Assembly (NCBI RefSeq): GCF_002201515.1
Contig: NZ_CP021421.1
Location: forward strand, 124,001-188,000
Length of the DNA stretch: 64,000 nt
Direction: 5' to 3'
From: Muribaculum intestinale
GTDB lineage: Bacteria > Bacteroidota > Bacteroidia > Bacteroidales > Muribaculaceae
Part shown: piece by piece, positions 44,558 through 55,926 of the stretch
How the letters are laid out: the number at the start of each line of letters is the position of its first letter
How positions within the stretch are numbered: the stretch's first letter is position 1
Notes under the pieces: generated by a model
Told to the model about the DNA's origin: nothing
Seen by the model: only the letters and a program-made list of their open reading frames with translations
Database searches by the model: none
Translations under genes and position numbers: made by a program

Positions 44558-46761
44558 TTGTGTACTACACGGTCGTTGAGTTCAGCCAGCTTCGCACTGT
44601 TCCAGCGGTCGGTGGTTCCTACGAGATAACCCGTGATACGCTGCAGCTTGTCTATTGCATGGCTGCCGCATACAGGGCATTTCTCAAGATTGTCCTGGGC
44701 ATCCTCGTATCCACAGGCCATGCAGCGGTTGCGGTTGTGGTTGACCGAGCCATAACCGATATTGTATTTGTCCATCATGTCAACAATATCGCTGATAGCA
44801 TCGGGATTATGAGTGGCGTCACCGTCGATTTCGACATAGAATATGTGGCCGCCGCCTGTCAGAGCATGATAGGGAGCCTCGATTTTAGCCTTGTGACGCG
44901 GCGAGCAGTGGTAGTACACCGGCACATGGTTGGAATTTGTATAATAAGTGCGGTCAGTCACTCCGGGAATGATGCCGAACGACTTGCGGTCTTTCTTCGT
45001 GAACTTGCCCGAGAGCCCTTCGGCAGGAGTAGCCAACACTGAGAAATTGTGCTGATAAAGTTCGCAGAACTCATTGACGCGGCTACGCATGTGGCTTACA
45101 ATTCTCAGGCCAAGTTCCTGTGCTTCGTCGCTTTCGCCATGATGTGCGCCGACGAGAGCTACCAGACATTCTGCCAGACCGATAAAGCCGATACCGAGCG
45201 TACCCTGATTTATCACCGGCTCGATAGTGTCGGTCGGTTTCAGATTTTCCGCGCCTATCCACAAGCGCGACATGAGCAAGGGGAATTGCTTTACAAGCGC
45301 GGTCTTCTGGAAGTCAAAGCGGTCGCACAACTGACGAGCGGTAATATCGAGCACATCGTCAAGACGACTGAAGAAACGGGCTATACGCTCCTCCTTGTCC
45401 CGGATATTCATACATTCGATGGCTATACGCACGATGTTGATTGTAGAGAAGCTGAGATTACCGCGTCCTACCGAGGTCTTCTCGCCATAACGGTTTTCAA
45501 ACACACGCGTACGACACCCCATGGTAGCCACCTCGTAAAGGTAGCGGTCGGGGTCGTCGGCGCGCCATTTCTCATGCTGATTGAATGTAGCGTCGAGATT
45601 CAGGAAATTGGGGAAGAATCTGCGGGCTGTCACCTTGCATGCCAGCTTATAGAGGTCGTAGTTGCGGTCACCGGGCTTATAGCTGATGCCGGTCTTCTTC
45701 TTCCATATCTGTATAGGGAATATCGCAGTGGCGCCGTTGCCTACACCCTCATATGTCGAATTAAGTATCTCGCGGATGATGCAGCGTCCTTCGGCCGAAG
45801 TGTCGGTGCCATAGTTTATCGAGCTGAACACCACCTGGTTGCCCCCACGCGAGTGGATGGTATTCATATTATGTATGAATGCTTCCATCGACTGGTGCAC
45901 ACGCCCTACCGTCTCGTTGATGGCATGCTGTTTCATGCGCTCTCTGCCTTTGAGGCCATCGAGCGGACGCTTCAGATAGTCGTCTATAGGAGCATTGTAA
46001 AGTTCACTAAGGTCCTCGCCGCTGAGCGACTCAAGAGTCTTGATTTCTTCGATATATGATGAACGTACGAATGGAGCCAGATAGAAATCGAATGCTGGTA
46101 TGGCCTGGCCGCCATGCATCTCGTTCTGGGCTGTCTCAAGAGATATGCAGCCGATGATACTTGCTGTCTCTATGCGCTTGGCAGGACGCGACTCGCCGTG
46201 GCCGGCAGTGAAGCCGTATTTCAATATCTTGTCGAGAGGGTGCTGTACGCATGTCAGACTCTTGGTAGGATAGTAGTCCTTGTCATGTATATGGAGATAA
46301 CCGTTGCGCACAGCCTCGCGCGCTTCGTGCGACAAAAGATAGTCGTCGACAAACGGTTTGGTGGTCTCGCTCGCAAACTTCATCATCATACCCGCAGGCG
46401 AGTCAGTGTTCATGTTGGCGTTCTCGCGGGTGATGTCATTATTCTTGGCCTCGATTATCTCAAGGAACATGTCGCGGGTCTTGGCCCGGCGTGCGATGTT
46501 ACGCTGATCGCGATAGGCAATATATCGCTTGGCCACCTCCTTACGCGGGCTCTTCATCAACTCGAACTCCACCCGGTCCTGAATTTCCTCTACTGTCATG
46601 CGTTCATTGCCGGTCATGCTGATACGATCGGTTATCTTAAGGATAAGACTTTCGTCCTCCCCGATTTCAGTCTGCAACATAGCCTTGCGGATAGCTGCTT
46701 TTATCTTCTCGTCATTATATCCCACGACACGGCCGTCGCGCTTTACTACAGTCTGTATCAT
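44554..46761 (-). CDS. nrdD: NrdD, anaerobic ribonucleoside-triphosphate reductase
   Basis: 735 residues. An N-terminal ATP-cone (VVKRDGRVVGYNDEKIKAAI) for allosteric control, the glycyl-radical barrel, a C-terminal zinc ribbon (CMACGYEDAQDNLEKCPVCG) and the glycyl-radical loop RITGYLVGTTDRWN. Supplies deoxynucleotides without oxygen, in keeping with an anaerobic gut bacterium. Confidence 0.96.
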   Translation of the reverse strand: MIQTVVKRDGRVVGYNDEKIKAAIRKAMLQTEIGEDESLILKITDRISMTGNERMTVEEIQDRVEFELMKSPRKEVAKRYIAYRDQRNIARRAKTRDMFLEIIEAKNNDITRENANMNTDSPAGMMMKFASETTKPFVDDYLLSHEAREAVRNGYLHIHDKDYYPTKSLTCVQHPLDKILKYGFTAGHGESRPAKRIETASIIGCISLETAQNEMHGGQAIPAFDFYLAPFVRSSYIEEIKTLESLSGEDLSELYNAPIDDYLKRPLDGLKGRERMKQHAINETVGRVHQSMEAFIHNMNTIHSRGGNQVVFSSINYGTDTSAEGRCIIREILNSTYEGVGNGATAIFPIQIWKKKTGISYKPGDRNYDLYKLACKVTARRFFPNFLNLDATFNQHEKWRADDPDRYLYEVATMGCRTRVFENRYGEKTSVGRGNLSFSTINIVRIAIECMNIRDKEERIARFFSRLDDVLDITARQLCDRFDFQKTALVKQFPLLMSRLWIGAENLKPTDTIEPVINQGTLGIGFIGLAECLVALVGAHHGESDEAQELGLRIVSHMRSRVNEFCELYQHNFSVLATPAEGLSGKFTKKDRKSFGIIPGVTDRTYYTNSNHVPVYYHCSPRHKAKIEAPYHALTGGGHIFYVEIDGDATHNPDAISDIVDMMDKYNIGYGSVNHNRNRCMACGYEDAQDNLEKCPVCGSHAIDKLQRITGYLVGTTDRWNSAKLAELNDRVVHK

Positions 46762-46813
46762 CTTATTTTATGGTTAGGTAGCTGCTTGATAAAATGCGTT
46801 TTTATTGCGAGTG

Positions 46814-46821
46814 CAAAGTTA
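46814..46821 (-). promoter_or_regulatory. -7 box of nrdDG
   Basis: TAACTTTG on the minus strand, about 50 bp before nrdD. No clear NrdR-box pair is seen. Confidence 0.55.
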
Positions 46822-46860
46822 TACAAGGATGCACAATTATGCAATCATCAACACAAATAA

Positions 46861-46898
46861 AATGCCAAAAGTTTTTATTTTGGAAAACTTTTGGCATT
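46861..46898 (-). terminator. Terminator of the OstA/CPBP operon
   Basis: Perfect 15-bp inverted repeat (aatgccaaaagtttt and complement, 8-nt loop) followed on the minus strand by TTATTTG. It lies 120 bp after the CPBP gene, just upstream of the nrdD promoter. Confidence 0.7.
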
Positions 46899-47018
46899 AA
46901 TGAAATTTACAAATACCACAGTATCAGATATTTGCGATTTTTTTTGGAAAACTATGCTTTAAAACATACGCCTAACATTTGCTAAAATGTAATTTTTCTC
47001 AACCGACTGCGACATACA

Positions 47019-47924
47019 TTATTGATTCATATCGCGCATCTTCGGCAGGTGTCGCCATATGTACCATACCGATACAAACGCAAGCACCAGACTTACCACA
47101 GCCAGCACGGCATGTCCGCCGCCGGAGCCGGTACCAATCTCATCAAGCGCCACTGTATCCACGCCGCGACGCATAAGCCACATGGACAGCACTACAAGAG
47201 AATTGTTGAATGCATGTGCCACAACCGGAAGCCACAGCGAACCGCTCCACCAGTAAAGATATCCGAAAAATGCACCCAGCAGCACCCTTGGCACAAAACC
47301 GAAAAACTGCATATGGATAGCACTGAATACTATCGCGGCAATCCATATCGCCACATGCGGATTGCCGAACAGACGCATAAGCAGCGACTGGAGTCCGCCC
47401 CGGAAAAACCATTCCTCCGCCACTCCTGTAAGAACGCCTATTATTAGTACCGACACAATCAGGTCGGCCACACCGGTGCCGCCGAGCAGACTTTCAATCA
47501 TAGCCCCGGCGGTAGATTCATAAGCGCGCAGCAGCCTCTCGAAATCAGCCATACTCTCGGGAAAATGAATGCTCTCGTTCCATCCCACAACGCAGTTCAT
47601 GGCCGGAATAGCCACGACGAGCGTAAACAGGGCGCTACACACCCCGAACCATCCGGGACTACGGTCGATACCAATGAAATGCCATGGGCGCCATGCGGCT
47701 ATCAGCATGGTCATTGCCACGGGAAGCATGAATATAATAAGGTCCTGAAGCACGACGGCCAGACGTATACGGTCGAGTGTGGCGCCACCGACAAACCCTA
47801 TTGCCACCAGGCCTATGGCCCATGAAAAAATCCAGCAGCATACAAAAAGCGCCAGGGCTTTCCCGGCCGAAATGCGCATAACGCCGCTCACTCCGTCAGG
47901 AGTGGAAATCCTATTGTCAGACAT
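47019..47924 (-). CDS. CPBP-family intramembrane metalloprotease
   Basis: 301 residues from MSDNRIST at 47924. About eight TMs. CPBP (Rce1-like, CAAX) motifs: EEWFFRGGLQSLL (EExxxR), then AIVFSAIHMQFFG (His) and VVAHAFNN (HxxxN). Substrate unknown. Last gene of the envelope operon, 39 bp after the OstA gene. Confidence 0.85.
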   Translation of the reverse strand: MSDNRISTPDGVSGVMRISAGKALALFVCCWIFSWAIGLVAIGFVGGATLDRIRLAVVLQDLIIFMLPVAMTMLIAAWRPWHFIGIDRSPGWFGVCSALFTLVVAIPAMNCVVGWNESIHFPESMADFERLLRAYESTAGAMIESLLGGTGVADLIVSVLIIGVLTGVAEEWFFRGGLQSLLMRLFGNPHVAIWIAAIVFSAIHMQFFGFVPRVLLGAFFGYLYWWSGSLWLPVVAHAFNNSLVVLSMWLMRRGVDTVALDEIGTGSGGGHAVLAVVSLVLAFVSVWYIWRHLPKMRDMNQ

Positions 47925-47963
47925 TGAATTGAATTGAATTGTTTTGATTGCCACAGACACAGA

Positions 47964-49796
47964 TCAGTTGACGCGCCTGCGCCTTACTCCGGGGTCAGGC
48001 TCCTTCAGCAGCGCCTCCATCTCCGGCGGCACGTTGAATATATCATCCTTGTCCTTTGGACGCAATGCCTCATACCATTTGAACTGCGGCAGATAATATA
48101 TCGATTTCTTTGCAAGATACAGAGGTGTCACCGTACCGTCGACATCAGGCCACATGGTCAGTTTCTGTAGCGTCGAGTCGTTGAAATGAGCGGTCAGATA
48201 ACTGCTTGTCGAGCTTATTATCTTATTATATGTAGAGTCGTTCTCCTGAGGGAGCATGATATTCTCCACATTACCGCTCACATCAAGCTGCGACAGAGAC
48301 CCGTCGACAAACTGCGCGAGCATCTCGCGCCCGGTAAGCTGATTGTAGAACTCGTCGCCGATATGCTCGGCAACGAAGCCAAACTCCGGCAACTTGGCCC
48401 AGTCGACAGTGGAGTCATTGAAATGCACCTGGATGACATTGCCGAACACCTGACGTTCACCGCTCCACACTATCGGATGACGGTGCATGTACATCAGCGA
48501 ATCGCGCTCAACCACGCTGAGCGAGTCGCACAGGCCCTGGAGGTCGACGCGCCAAAAGCGCACACGCGGATAGGCGGTCATTATATGCGTCGAGTCGCTG
48601 TCGCTGCGTTGCACATAAGTGCGTATCGTGTCGCCATGGAGATAAAGAGTATCCTTGCGGCTATATTCAAGAAGTCGGGCGCGTATGGTGGCAAACGAGC
48701 TGTCCTCCTTCTCGAAGTAGCATCCGTAGCCCCCTTCCAGAGCCGACTGACGCGCCGAGTCGGTAAGAATCATATTTCCCCAGGCCTCGCCGAAACCGGT
48801 AGTCTGGTCATAGAACAAAGTGTCGCCGGTAAGCGTATTGCCGCGGCGGGTCTTTATAAGCGACCGGTCGTACAGGCGCGTTGTGTCGGCCTCGGTATTG
48901 TACATACCGTTGCTGGAGTATACCGTGGCACTGTCGGTCACTATCACCGACGGCTTCACAATCCGGGCTATATGATTGTCGGTATTATAGAGCAGCTCCT
49001 CGGTGGTGAGAGTGAAATCGCGCTCGCCCTTGTCCTTAAGCACTACATCGAGCCTGAACTGAGCGTCCTTGGTAGCGGGACTGTATTCACCGTATACCGA
49101 GGTGAGCACATTGGCCGTGTCGGCCAATGTTCCGCCGTTGGTATAGTATCCCAGATCCTGCCCCAGGTCATAGTTGAAAACGTCGGTGGTAAGCTGCACC
49201 TCCTTGTTTATCAGGCGCACCTCTTCCACTCCGTTACCGTAGAACACGGCCATCTCTTCGGGGTTGTTGTAGTTGAGCTCGTCGGCATACACAAACAGAG
49301 TGTCGCCCTGCTCCATCCTTACGTTTCCGAAAGCGTCGAAACTACCCTCCTGGTCATAGAAATGCGCGCTGTCGCAGTACATGAACATGTCGTCCTTGCG
49401 AAACTGCACGTTGCCTACAAGTATCTGGTAGGCTATCGAGTCGCGGCTGTCGTCGGTCCACAGCCTGTCGGCTCGCTCCAGAAACACCTTTCCCGGGGTA
49501 TGCCTGTCGGTAGAAGGCACTGTCGGTTTTATTTCGTATCGCTTCGGCGGATTCACCGGAGGCAATTCCGTAGCCGGAGATTTAGGAGCATCGGGGTGAC
49601 CCGACAATATCGCGGGCACACCGAGAGCCATCAAACACGCCACAGCCCAGCGGCCACGGCGCCAGCCATTGCATCCGCGACTGCCTCGGTCAGTCTCCCG
49701 AAGCATTCTGTCGCTTTTCGGATCCTGCATGAGTGAGTTGTAAATTGTATTGTTATGTGAGGTAGGGTCAGTGGGAAAACTGTGGCCTGCGGTCAC
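47964..49796 (-). CDS. OstA/LptA-like organic solvent tolerance protein
   Basis: 610 residues; start at 49796 overlaps the upstream stop (ATGA). An alternative start at 49730 (MQDPKSD) would shorten it by 22 residues. After a TM/signal segment (about 48-64) come OstA repeats such as DRLWTDDSRDSIAYQILVGN, GSFDAFGNVRMEQGDTLFVY and DTLFYDQTTGFGEAWGNM. These beta-jellyroll proteins bind LPS in periplasmic transport; the Bacteroidetes version is longer than LptA. Basic C-terminus GVRRRRVN. Confidence 0.82.
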   Translation of the reverse strand: MTAGHSFPTDPTSHNNTIYNSLMQDPKSDRMLRETDRGSRGCNGWRRGRWAVACLMALGVPAILSGHPDAPKSPATELPPVNPPKRYEIKPTVPSTDRHTPGKVFLERADRLWTDDSRDSIAYQILVGNVQFRKDDMFMYCDSAHFYDQEGSFDAFGNVRMEQGDTLFVYADELNYNNPEEMAVFYGNGVEEVRLINKEVQLTTDVFNYDLGQDLGYYTNGGTLADTANVLTSVYGEYSPATKDAQFRLDVVLKDKGERDFTLTTEELLYNTDNHIARIVKPSVIVTDSATVYSSNGMYNTEADTTRLYDRSLIKTRRGNTLTGDTLFYDQTTGFGEAWGNMILTDSARQSALEGGYGCYFEKEDSSFATIRARLLEYSRKDTLYLHGDTIRTYVQRSDSDSTHIMTAYPRVRFWRVDLQGLCDSLSVVERDSLMYMHRHPIVWSGERQVFGNVIQVHFNDSTVDWAKLPEFGFVAEHIGDEFYNQLTGREMLAQFVDGSLSQLDVSGNVENIMLPQENDSTYNKIISSTSSYLTAHFNDSTLQKLTMWPDVDGTVTPLYLAKKSIYYLPQFKWYEALRPKDKDDIFNVPPEMEALLKEPDPGVRRRRVN

Positions 49797-51190
49797 TCCT
49801 TGCTGTCATCCCGGTCTGACGAAGAGTCAGAGCTCACACCCTCCTTAATCCAGCCTTTATGCTTGAAGTCGCAGTCGCGCCACCCTTCTTCGATTCTCAC
49901 GTAGGTATCGGCAATCTTCTTCTCTACCCACTTTGTCACGATATCCTCCTTGGCATGCGACTCATAGAGGTTTTTGATAAGCTGATAGTCGTCGCTCATA
50001 TTGGCACGGTGGCCGGGGATACGGTTGCTCAGTTTCACCATCGCCACGATATCGCGGTTGCGCTTGGGATCCTTCATTATAAATGGCTTGGACAGCTCGC
50101 CGACACTCATATCGGCCACCACCCGGCTGACTTCCTGAGGCAGTTCGCCCATCTCAAATCGTGTGGTATTGTTCTCCTGGTTCACCATCTGTCCGCGGTT
50201 GTTGTGGGTGTCCTTGTCCTGCGACACGTAGGGCACGGCCTCCTCGAAGGTAAACTTCTCGGCCAGTATCTCCTGACGCACGGTATCAAGACGGGTCATA
50301 GCTTCGGTAAGGTCCTTGTCCGACACTTTGGGGCGTAGTAATATGTGGCGGGTGTTGATGCGGTCACCTCGTTTCTCGATAAGCTGTATGATATGGTAGC
50401 CAAACTGTGTCTCCACTATTTTCGACACCTTTTTGGTATCGTTGAGATTGAAAGCCACAGCAGCATATTCCGGTTCAAGATTGGCACGCCCGATAAATCC
50501 GAGCTCACCGCCGCGCAGACTGCTGCCATCCTCGCTGTAAAGGATAGCCAGGGTGCTGAAATCGCTCTCCCCTTTGTTGACACGCTCGGCATAGTCGCGC
50601 AGTCGGGCCTTGACCTCGTCAATCTCCTCGCGCGGTATTACAGGATTGAGGGTCATAATCTGCACTTCGACCTGAAGCGGCACAAAAGGAACACTGTCTT
50701 TTGGCAGAGAGTTGAAGTAACGTCGCACGTCGTTGGGAGTGGCCATGACCTCCTTGGTAAGCGAGCTCTGCACCTCCTCGACGAGCTGATGGTTGCGTAT
50801 CATGTCACGCAACTGCTCGCGCACAGCCGGGAGCGGACGTCGGTAAAATTCTTCGACTTTCTGCTGGGAGCCAAGGTTGGCTATAAGGAAGTTGACCTGC
50901 TGGTCGACCATCTGCATCACCTGGTTGTCAGGCACTTCTATAGAGTCAATCTCCGCCTGGTGGATAAAAAGTTTCTCCACAGCAAGGCGTTCGGGAATTA
51001 CACAGTACGGGTCACCCTCGATATCGCTGCGCTGCGACTGCATGGTCTGGTATGTCTCCTCGATTTCACTCTTATAAATAGGCTGGTCGCCAATCCACCA
51101 GGCCACCTCCTCGACAATATTATTCTGGGCGGCAGCCATTATAGTCATAGCGCTGAAAGCGCCGGCGAGTATTAGCTTTGATATTTTCAC
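49793..51190 (-). CDS. SurA-like periplasmic peptidyl-prolyl isomerase
   Basis: 465 residues. Signal peptide MKISKLILAGAFSAMTIM (cleavage near AAAQN). N-terminal SurA-type chaperone region (about 30-165) followed by two parvulin domains (about 175-275: YSEDGSSLRGGELGF, FGYHIIQL; and about 285-385: NTRHILLRP). Probably folds outer-membrane proteins. Lies between two other envelope genes in one operon. Confidence 0.9.
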   Translation of the reverse strand: MKISKLILAGAFSAMTIMAAAQNNIVEEVAWWIGDQPIYKSEIEETYQTMQSQRSDIEGDPYCVIPERLAVEKLFIHQAEIDSIEVPDNQVMQMVDQQVNFLIANLGSQQKVEEFYRRPLPAVREQLRDMIRNHQLVEEVQSSLTKEVMATPNDVRRYFNSLPKDSVPFVPLQVEVQIMTLNPVIPREEIDEVKARLRDYAERVNKGESDFSTLAILYSEDGSSLRGGELGFIGRANLEPEYAAVAFNLNDTKKVSKIVETQFGYHIIQLIEKRGDRINTRHILLRPKVSDKDLTEAMTRLDTVRQEILAEKFTFEEAVPYVSQDKDTHNNRGQMVNQENNTTRFEMGELPQEVSRVVADMSVGELSKPFIMKDPKRNRDIVAMVKLSNRIPGHRANMSDDYQLIKNLYESHAKEDIVTKWVEKKIADTYVRIEEGWRDCDFKHKGWIKEGVSSDSSSDRDDSKE

Positions 51191-51218
51191 TTCCGTAAGC
51201 GATTAAATATGTTATTTT

Positions 51219-52154
51219 TTATTTGTTATCCTGTTTATCAGCCGGTGACATGCCGACCTTTCCAGCAAGTTCCGGCGACAGCTTTACCAGTCCGTTGTCA
51301 TACGCACGCTTTACAAGGTCGCGGCGCAGACGCCGGTCGTAATCGGCGGCGGAAGCCGACTGCAACATGCCGGCCACCGCATCGCGGGCAAGCTCGAAAG
51401 GCATCTGGTCGCCATCCGACAGACGGTCATTGACAGCGAGCATATACACCCTGTCGCCTACCGTGGTCTCAAAGTCCTGATGCCTCGCCGGAAGTTTCTC
51501 AGACTCGGCATCGACTCCGCCGGGCACACGCGCCACGATATCGCTCCATGGCAGCCAGCGGTCGCGGAAGTAGATGTACTCTACCGCCGGGTCGAGACTC
51601 TCTTTCTCAAGTTTCTCGAGGTCGGCTTCAACCGACGACCGGCTCCATCGTCGCAGGTCGTTGATATGCGGATGCTTCTTGTCTACAGAGAGGAATATAC
51701 CGCGTACCATCGGCTGAGAACAGCGGTACAGACCCGGCTGACGGTCATACTCTCTGCGCAGGGAGTCATCGGAATATTGCGGCGCACCCTGCTGCTCGGC
51801 CATCACCTTGCGGTACTCCAGCATAATCAGGTCGTTGCGATACTCCTCGGCCATGCGATCGATACGCCTCGTGTCGGCAATATTGCGCGCGGCCTCAAGC
51901 CCAACGGTCTTGCGCTCAATCCAGCTGTCAATGTAGCCCATACACCATTCGGCGCTGTCGGCGCCTGAAAGTCCGTAGGGCATCGCCTCGTTAAGCTCCG
52001 ACACGGTCAGTCGCGCATCGCCTATCTTCACAAGCACACCCGGCTCCGACACACCTCCGTGCGACCCTGCACCGCATGATGATACCATCGCGGCGATGAC
52101 ACAGGCTATCGGAAAGCATACGAGTAAATTATGCATTGCAAAGTATCTTTTCAT
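51219..52154 (-). CDS. Lipoprotein with PPIase-like chaperone fold
   Basis: 311 residues from MKRYFAMHNLL at 52154; the frame is open further, but only this start gives the lipoprotein signal (MVSSCGAG, Cys about residue 27). The mature region resembles SurA/PpiD N-terminal chaperone segments (YIDSWIERKTVGLEAARN, RREYDRQPGLYRC-like), with no clear parvulin catalytic motif. Probably an outer-membrane-protein folding factor. 28 bp before the SurA-like gene. Confidence 0.7.
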   Translation of the reverse strand: MKRYFAMHNLLVCFPIACVIAAMVSSCGAGSHGGVSEPGVLVKIGDARLTVSELNEAMPYGLSGADSAEWCMGYIDSWIERKTVGLEAARNIADTRRIDRMAEEYRNDLIMLEYRKVMAEQQGAPQYSDDSLRREYDRQPGLYRCSQPMVRGIFLSVDKKHPHINDLRRWSRSSVEADLEKLEKESLDPAVEYIYFRDRWLPWSDIVARVPGGVDAESEKLPARHQDFETTVGDRVYMLAVNDRLSDGDQMPFELARDAVAGMLQSASAADYDRRLRRDLVKRAYDNGLVKLSPELAGKVGMSPADKQDNK

Positions 52155-52246
52155 GACCGGAACCATACGCGCTGCAACATGACTGCTGGACACTTGTCCG
52201 GATTCAAGCCCCAAATTTACAAATTTTCCGCCTAACTTCCCAAGCA

Positions 52247-52290
52247 ATTGGCCGGGCTATTTCATGGATTGATGAAATAGCCCGGCCAAT
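52247..52290. terminator. Strong hairpin, perfect 19-bp stem
   Basis: Arms attggccgggctatttcat and its complement, 6-nt loop. It lies downstream of the parvulin gene that ends at 52367. The T-run is on the + side, poor on the minus side, so it may act as a partial terminator or transcript-stabilising structure inside the operon. Confidence 0.55.
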
Positions 52291-52366
52291 ATTGTCTTTT
52301 AATATATTTTAATGATACGAGGCGATGCAATGGTCCGTCAGACGGACAATCTTGATTAGCACCGCA

Positions 52367-54118
52367 TTATCGCCCGACATTCAGATGTTGTTTCACTGAT
52401 TTCAGCACCTTCTTGTTGACTTTGACCTTGTGGGTGGCACGCAGCTGCTCCACCCACTCGCGCTCGAGTTCCGCCTGATAGTCGGTAGTGACGGCACCGC
52501 GCACATCGGCGGCTTCCTCCGGAGCCTCTATCATACGCCCATTCCAGGGCATCCAGCATTTCCACTTTCCGGGCAGGTCGGGACGCTCGCCTCCGAAAGC
52601 CACAGCGTCGACCACCCGGTTGTCGCCCTTGGCGGCAAGCACACGCTCGATGCGCACATCCTTGTCAAACTGACGCTTGAGCACCACCCCTATCGAATCG
52701 GGATTGATGTCGCCGGCAGCAGCCACATACTCCCTGACTACCGTCATCATAGAGTCGTTGGGAGTATAAATCATGAATCCCTTGTATTTGGGTTCGGCCA
52801 GAGAATAATCGCCACGATGGGCCTCGAAGTATTTCTCGATACCCTCGGTATCCTTTGCCGCGCCTTCCCATATCTTGCGGTTGCTTATCTCGAACAGTAA
52901 CATACCGTCGTGATACTCGCGCAACAGGTTGGCGAAATCGGCATCCTCCGCTGCAAGACGTTCGGTTTCAAGGTCGATAAGCTCGTTCTCGCTGAGCGAG
53001 TCGGAAGGCGAAGTCTGGAAACGCGCTCTCAGTTCGTCCATCTTCTTACGGTAAGAAAGCTGAGCGCGTCCGTCGCGCTGCATCATACCCATAATCTGCT
53101 GACGCACATCGTCGAGAGCCGGCACACCGCGGTGGCCGAGAGTCTTCACGATATGATAGCCGTAGGAGGTCTGGAAAGGCTCCGACACGGCACTGTCGGC
53201 CAGTGCGAATGCAGCCTTCTCAAACTCCGGCACCATACGTCCTGCACCGAACCAGGGGAGCATGCCGCCGTTCTTGGCCGAACCAGGGTCCTCGCTCTCT
53301 CTGCGGGCGAGATCGCTGAAGTCGGCGCCACCCTTAATCAGAGTATAGATAGAGTCAATCTGAGTCTTGGCCCGGGCCTGCTCCTCGGGGGTCTTGCCCT
53401 GGGTGAGCTTAAGTATATGCTGCGCCAGCACCTCGCCTGTAGCGGCGCGGCGTGCGCCCGACCTTACGATATGAAATCCGAACGGTGTTTCTATCACCGG
53501 CGATATCTCCCCCTCGGGAGTGTCATAGGCCGCCTTCTCAAATACATAGGGGAAACGTCCGGGAGTGATGTATCCCATGCTGCCGCCGTTGCGCGAGGCC
53601 GAACGGTCAATGGAATATTTGCGCGCAAGGGCTGCGAAATCCGCCCCCCCGACAGCGGCGGTGCGGATGCTGTCGAGCAACGCCTTGTTCTTCTCCCGCT
53701 CTTCGGGTGTCTTGCCGAGAGCCACCATTATGTGGCTCGCTTCTACCTCTACCGGATAGTGGGAATAGGCTTCTGATATCAGGCGCTCCTCCTCATCCTT
53801 GTCGGTAAGATAAGGACGCACGAGGTCGAGGCGATACCCCTCGTATTCCTTACGGAATGCCGCAGTGGTGTCAATGCCGGCCGCAATGGCGTCGGCCACC
53901 TTCAGCTTGTAGGCGATAAACATATCGAGATATTCGTCGACAGCCACCGGCGACTGCTGCTGCATATTGTTCTTTCCGTAGAGATAATCGAACTCACTAA
54001 GGCGCACATCCTTTCCGTCGATGGTCATCAACACCGGATCCGAGGGCTTCTTTCCATCGGCAACCAGAGCCACGCCCATGCCCATGGCAAGCACAAATAG
54101 CGATTTGCGTAGATTCAT
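52367..54118 (-). CDS. Periplasmic peptidyl-prolyl isomerase with two parvulin domains
   Basis: 583 residues. Signal peptide MNLRKSLFVLAMGMGVALV (cleavage near ADGKK). Chaperone segment with MTIDGKDVRLSEFDYLY, then parvulin 1 (about 120-220: ASHIMVAL, NGGSMGYITPGRFP, FGFHIVR) and parvulin 2 (about 230-330: QHILKLTQG, NGGMLPWFGAGRM, YGYHIVKT). The C-terminal 250 residues are a further chaperone-like helical part. First gene of the envelope group. Confidence 0.9.
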   Translation of the reverse strand: MNLRKSLFVLAMGMGVALVADGKKPSDPVLMTIDGKDVRLSEFDYLYGKNNMQQQSPVAVDEYLDMFIAYKLKVADAIAAGIDTTAAFRKEYEGYRLDLVRPYLTDKDEEERLISEAYSHYPVEVEASHIMVALGKTPEEREKNKALLDSIRTAAVGGADFAALARKYSIDRSASRNGGSMGYITPGRFPYVFEKAAYDTPEGEISPVIETPFGFHIVRSGARRAATGEVLAQHILKLTQGKTPEEQARAKTQIDSIYTLIKGGADFSDLARRESEDPGSAKNGGMLPWFGAGRMVPEFEKAAFALADSAVSEPFQTSYGYHIVKTLGHRGVPALDDVRQQIMGMMQRDGRAQLSYRKKMDELRARFQTSPSDSLSENELIDLETERLAAEDADFANLLREYHDGMLLFEISNRKIWEGAAKDTEGIEKYFEAHRGDYSLAEPKYKGFMIYTPNDSMMTVVREYVAAAGDINPDSIGVVLKRQFDKDVRIERVLAAKGDNRVVDAVAFGGERPDLPGKWKCWMPWNGRMIEAPEEAADVRGAVTTDYQAELEREWVEQLRATHKVKVNKKVLKSVKQHLNVGR

Positions 54119-54226
54119 TATTAAGTATGTGTTCTAAATTATTTTATATTACAACAGAGATATAACGCAGAACCGCAGCTCCTTATTATATCTCTGACGA
54201 TAACTTATTTCACTTGGCATATAGCG

Positions 54227-54264
54227 CGCATCCATGTCCCGGGCGAAACCGAGACATGGATGCG
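54227..54264. terminator. Hairpin between guaB and the parvulin gene
   Basis: 12-bp inverted repeat (cgcatccatgtc and complement) with a 14-nt loop, just after the guaB stop; T-run poor. Confidence 0.5.
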
Positions 54265-54276
54265 TTTTATTCGTGA

Positions 54277-55776
<1,500 letters not shown>

Positions 55777-55786
55777 TTATTGCGCA

Positions 55787-55794
55787 CAAAGTTA
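55787..55794 (-). promoter_or_regulatory. -7 box of guaB
   Basis: TAACTTTG on the minus strand, 28 bp before the start. No purine riboswitch seen. Confidence 0.55.
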
Positions 55795-55926
55795 CTAATT
55801 TTCCACGAATCCACCACATCCACTCGCCCAACTTTTTTCCTTTCCCTTCATTTTTTTCTTCATTTCACTCGCGGCATACATCAATGCATATATCCGTAAA
55901 TCGGCAACGAGGATTCATAATCTGTG

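Noticed and set aside
48186-49736. A 516-codon plus-strand frame antisense to the OstA-like gene
   Set aside because: No recognisable family, high His/Arg/Val content typical of antisense frames, no promoter.
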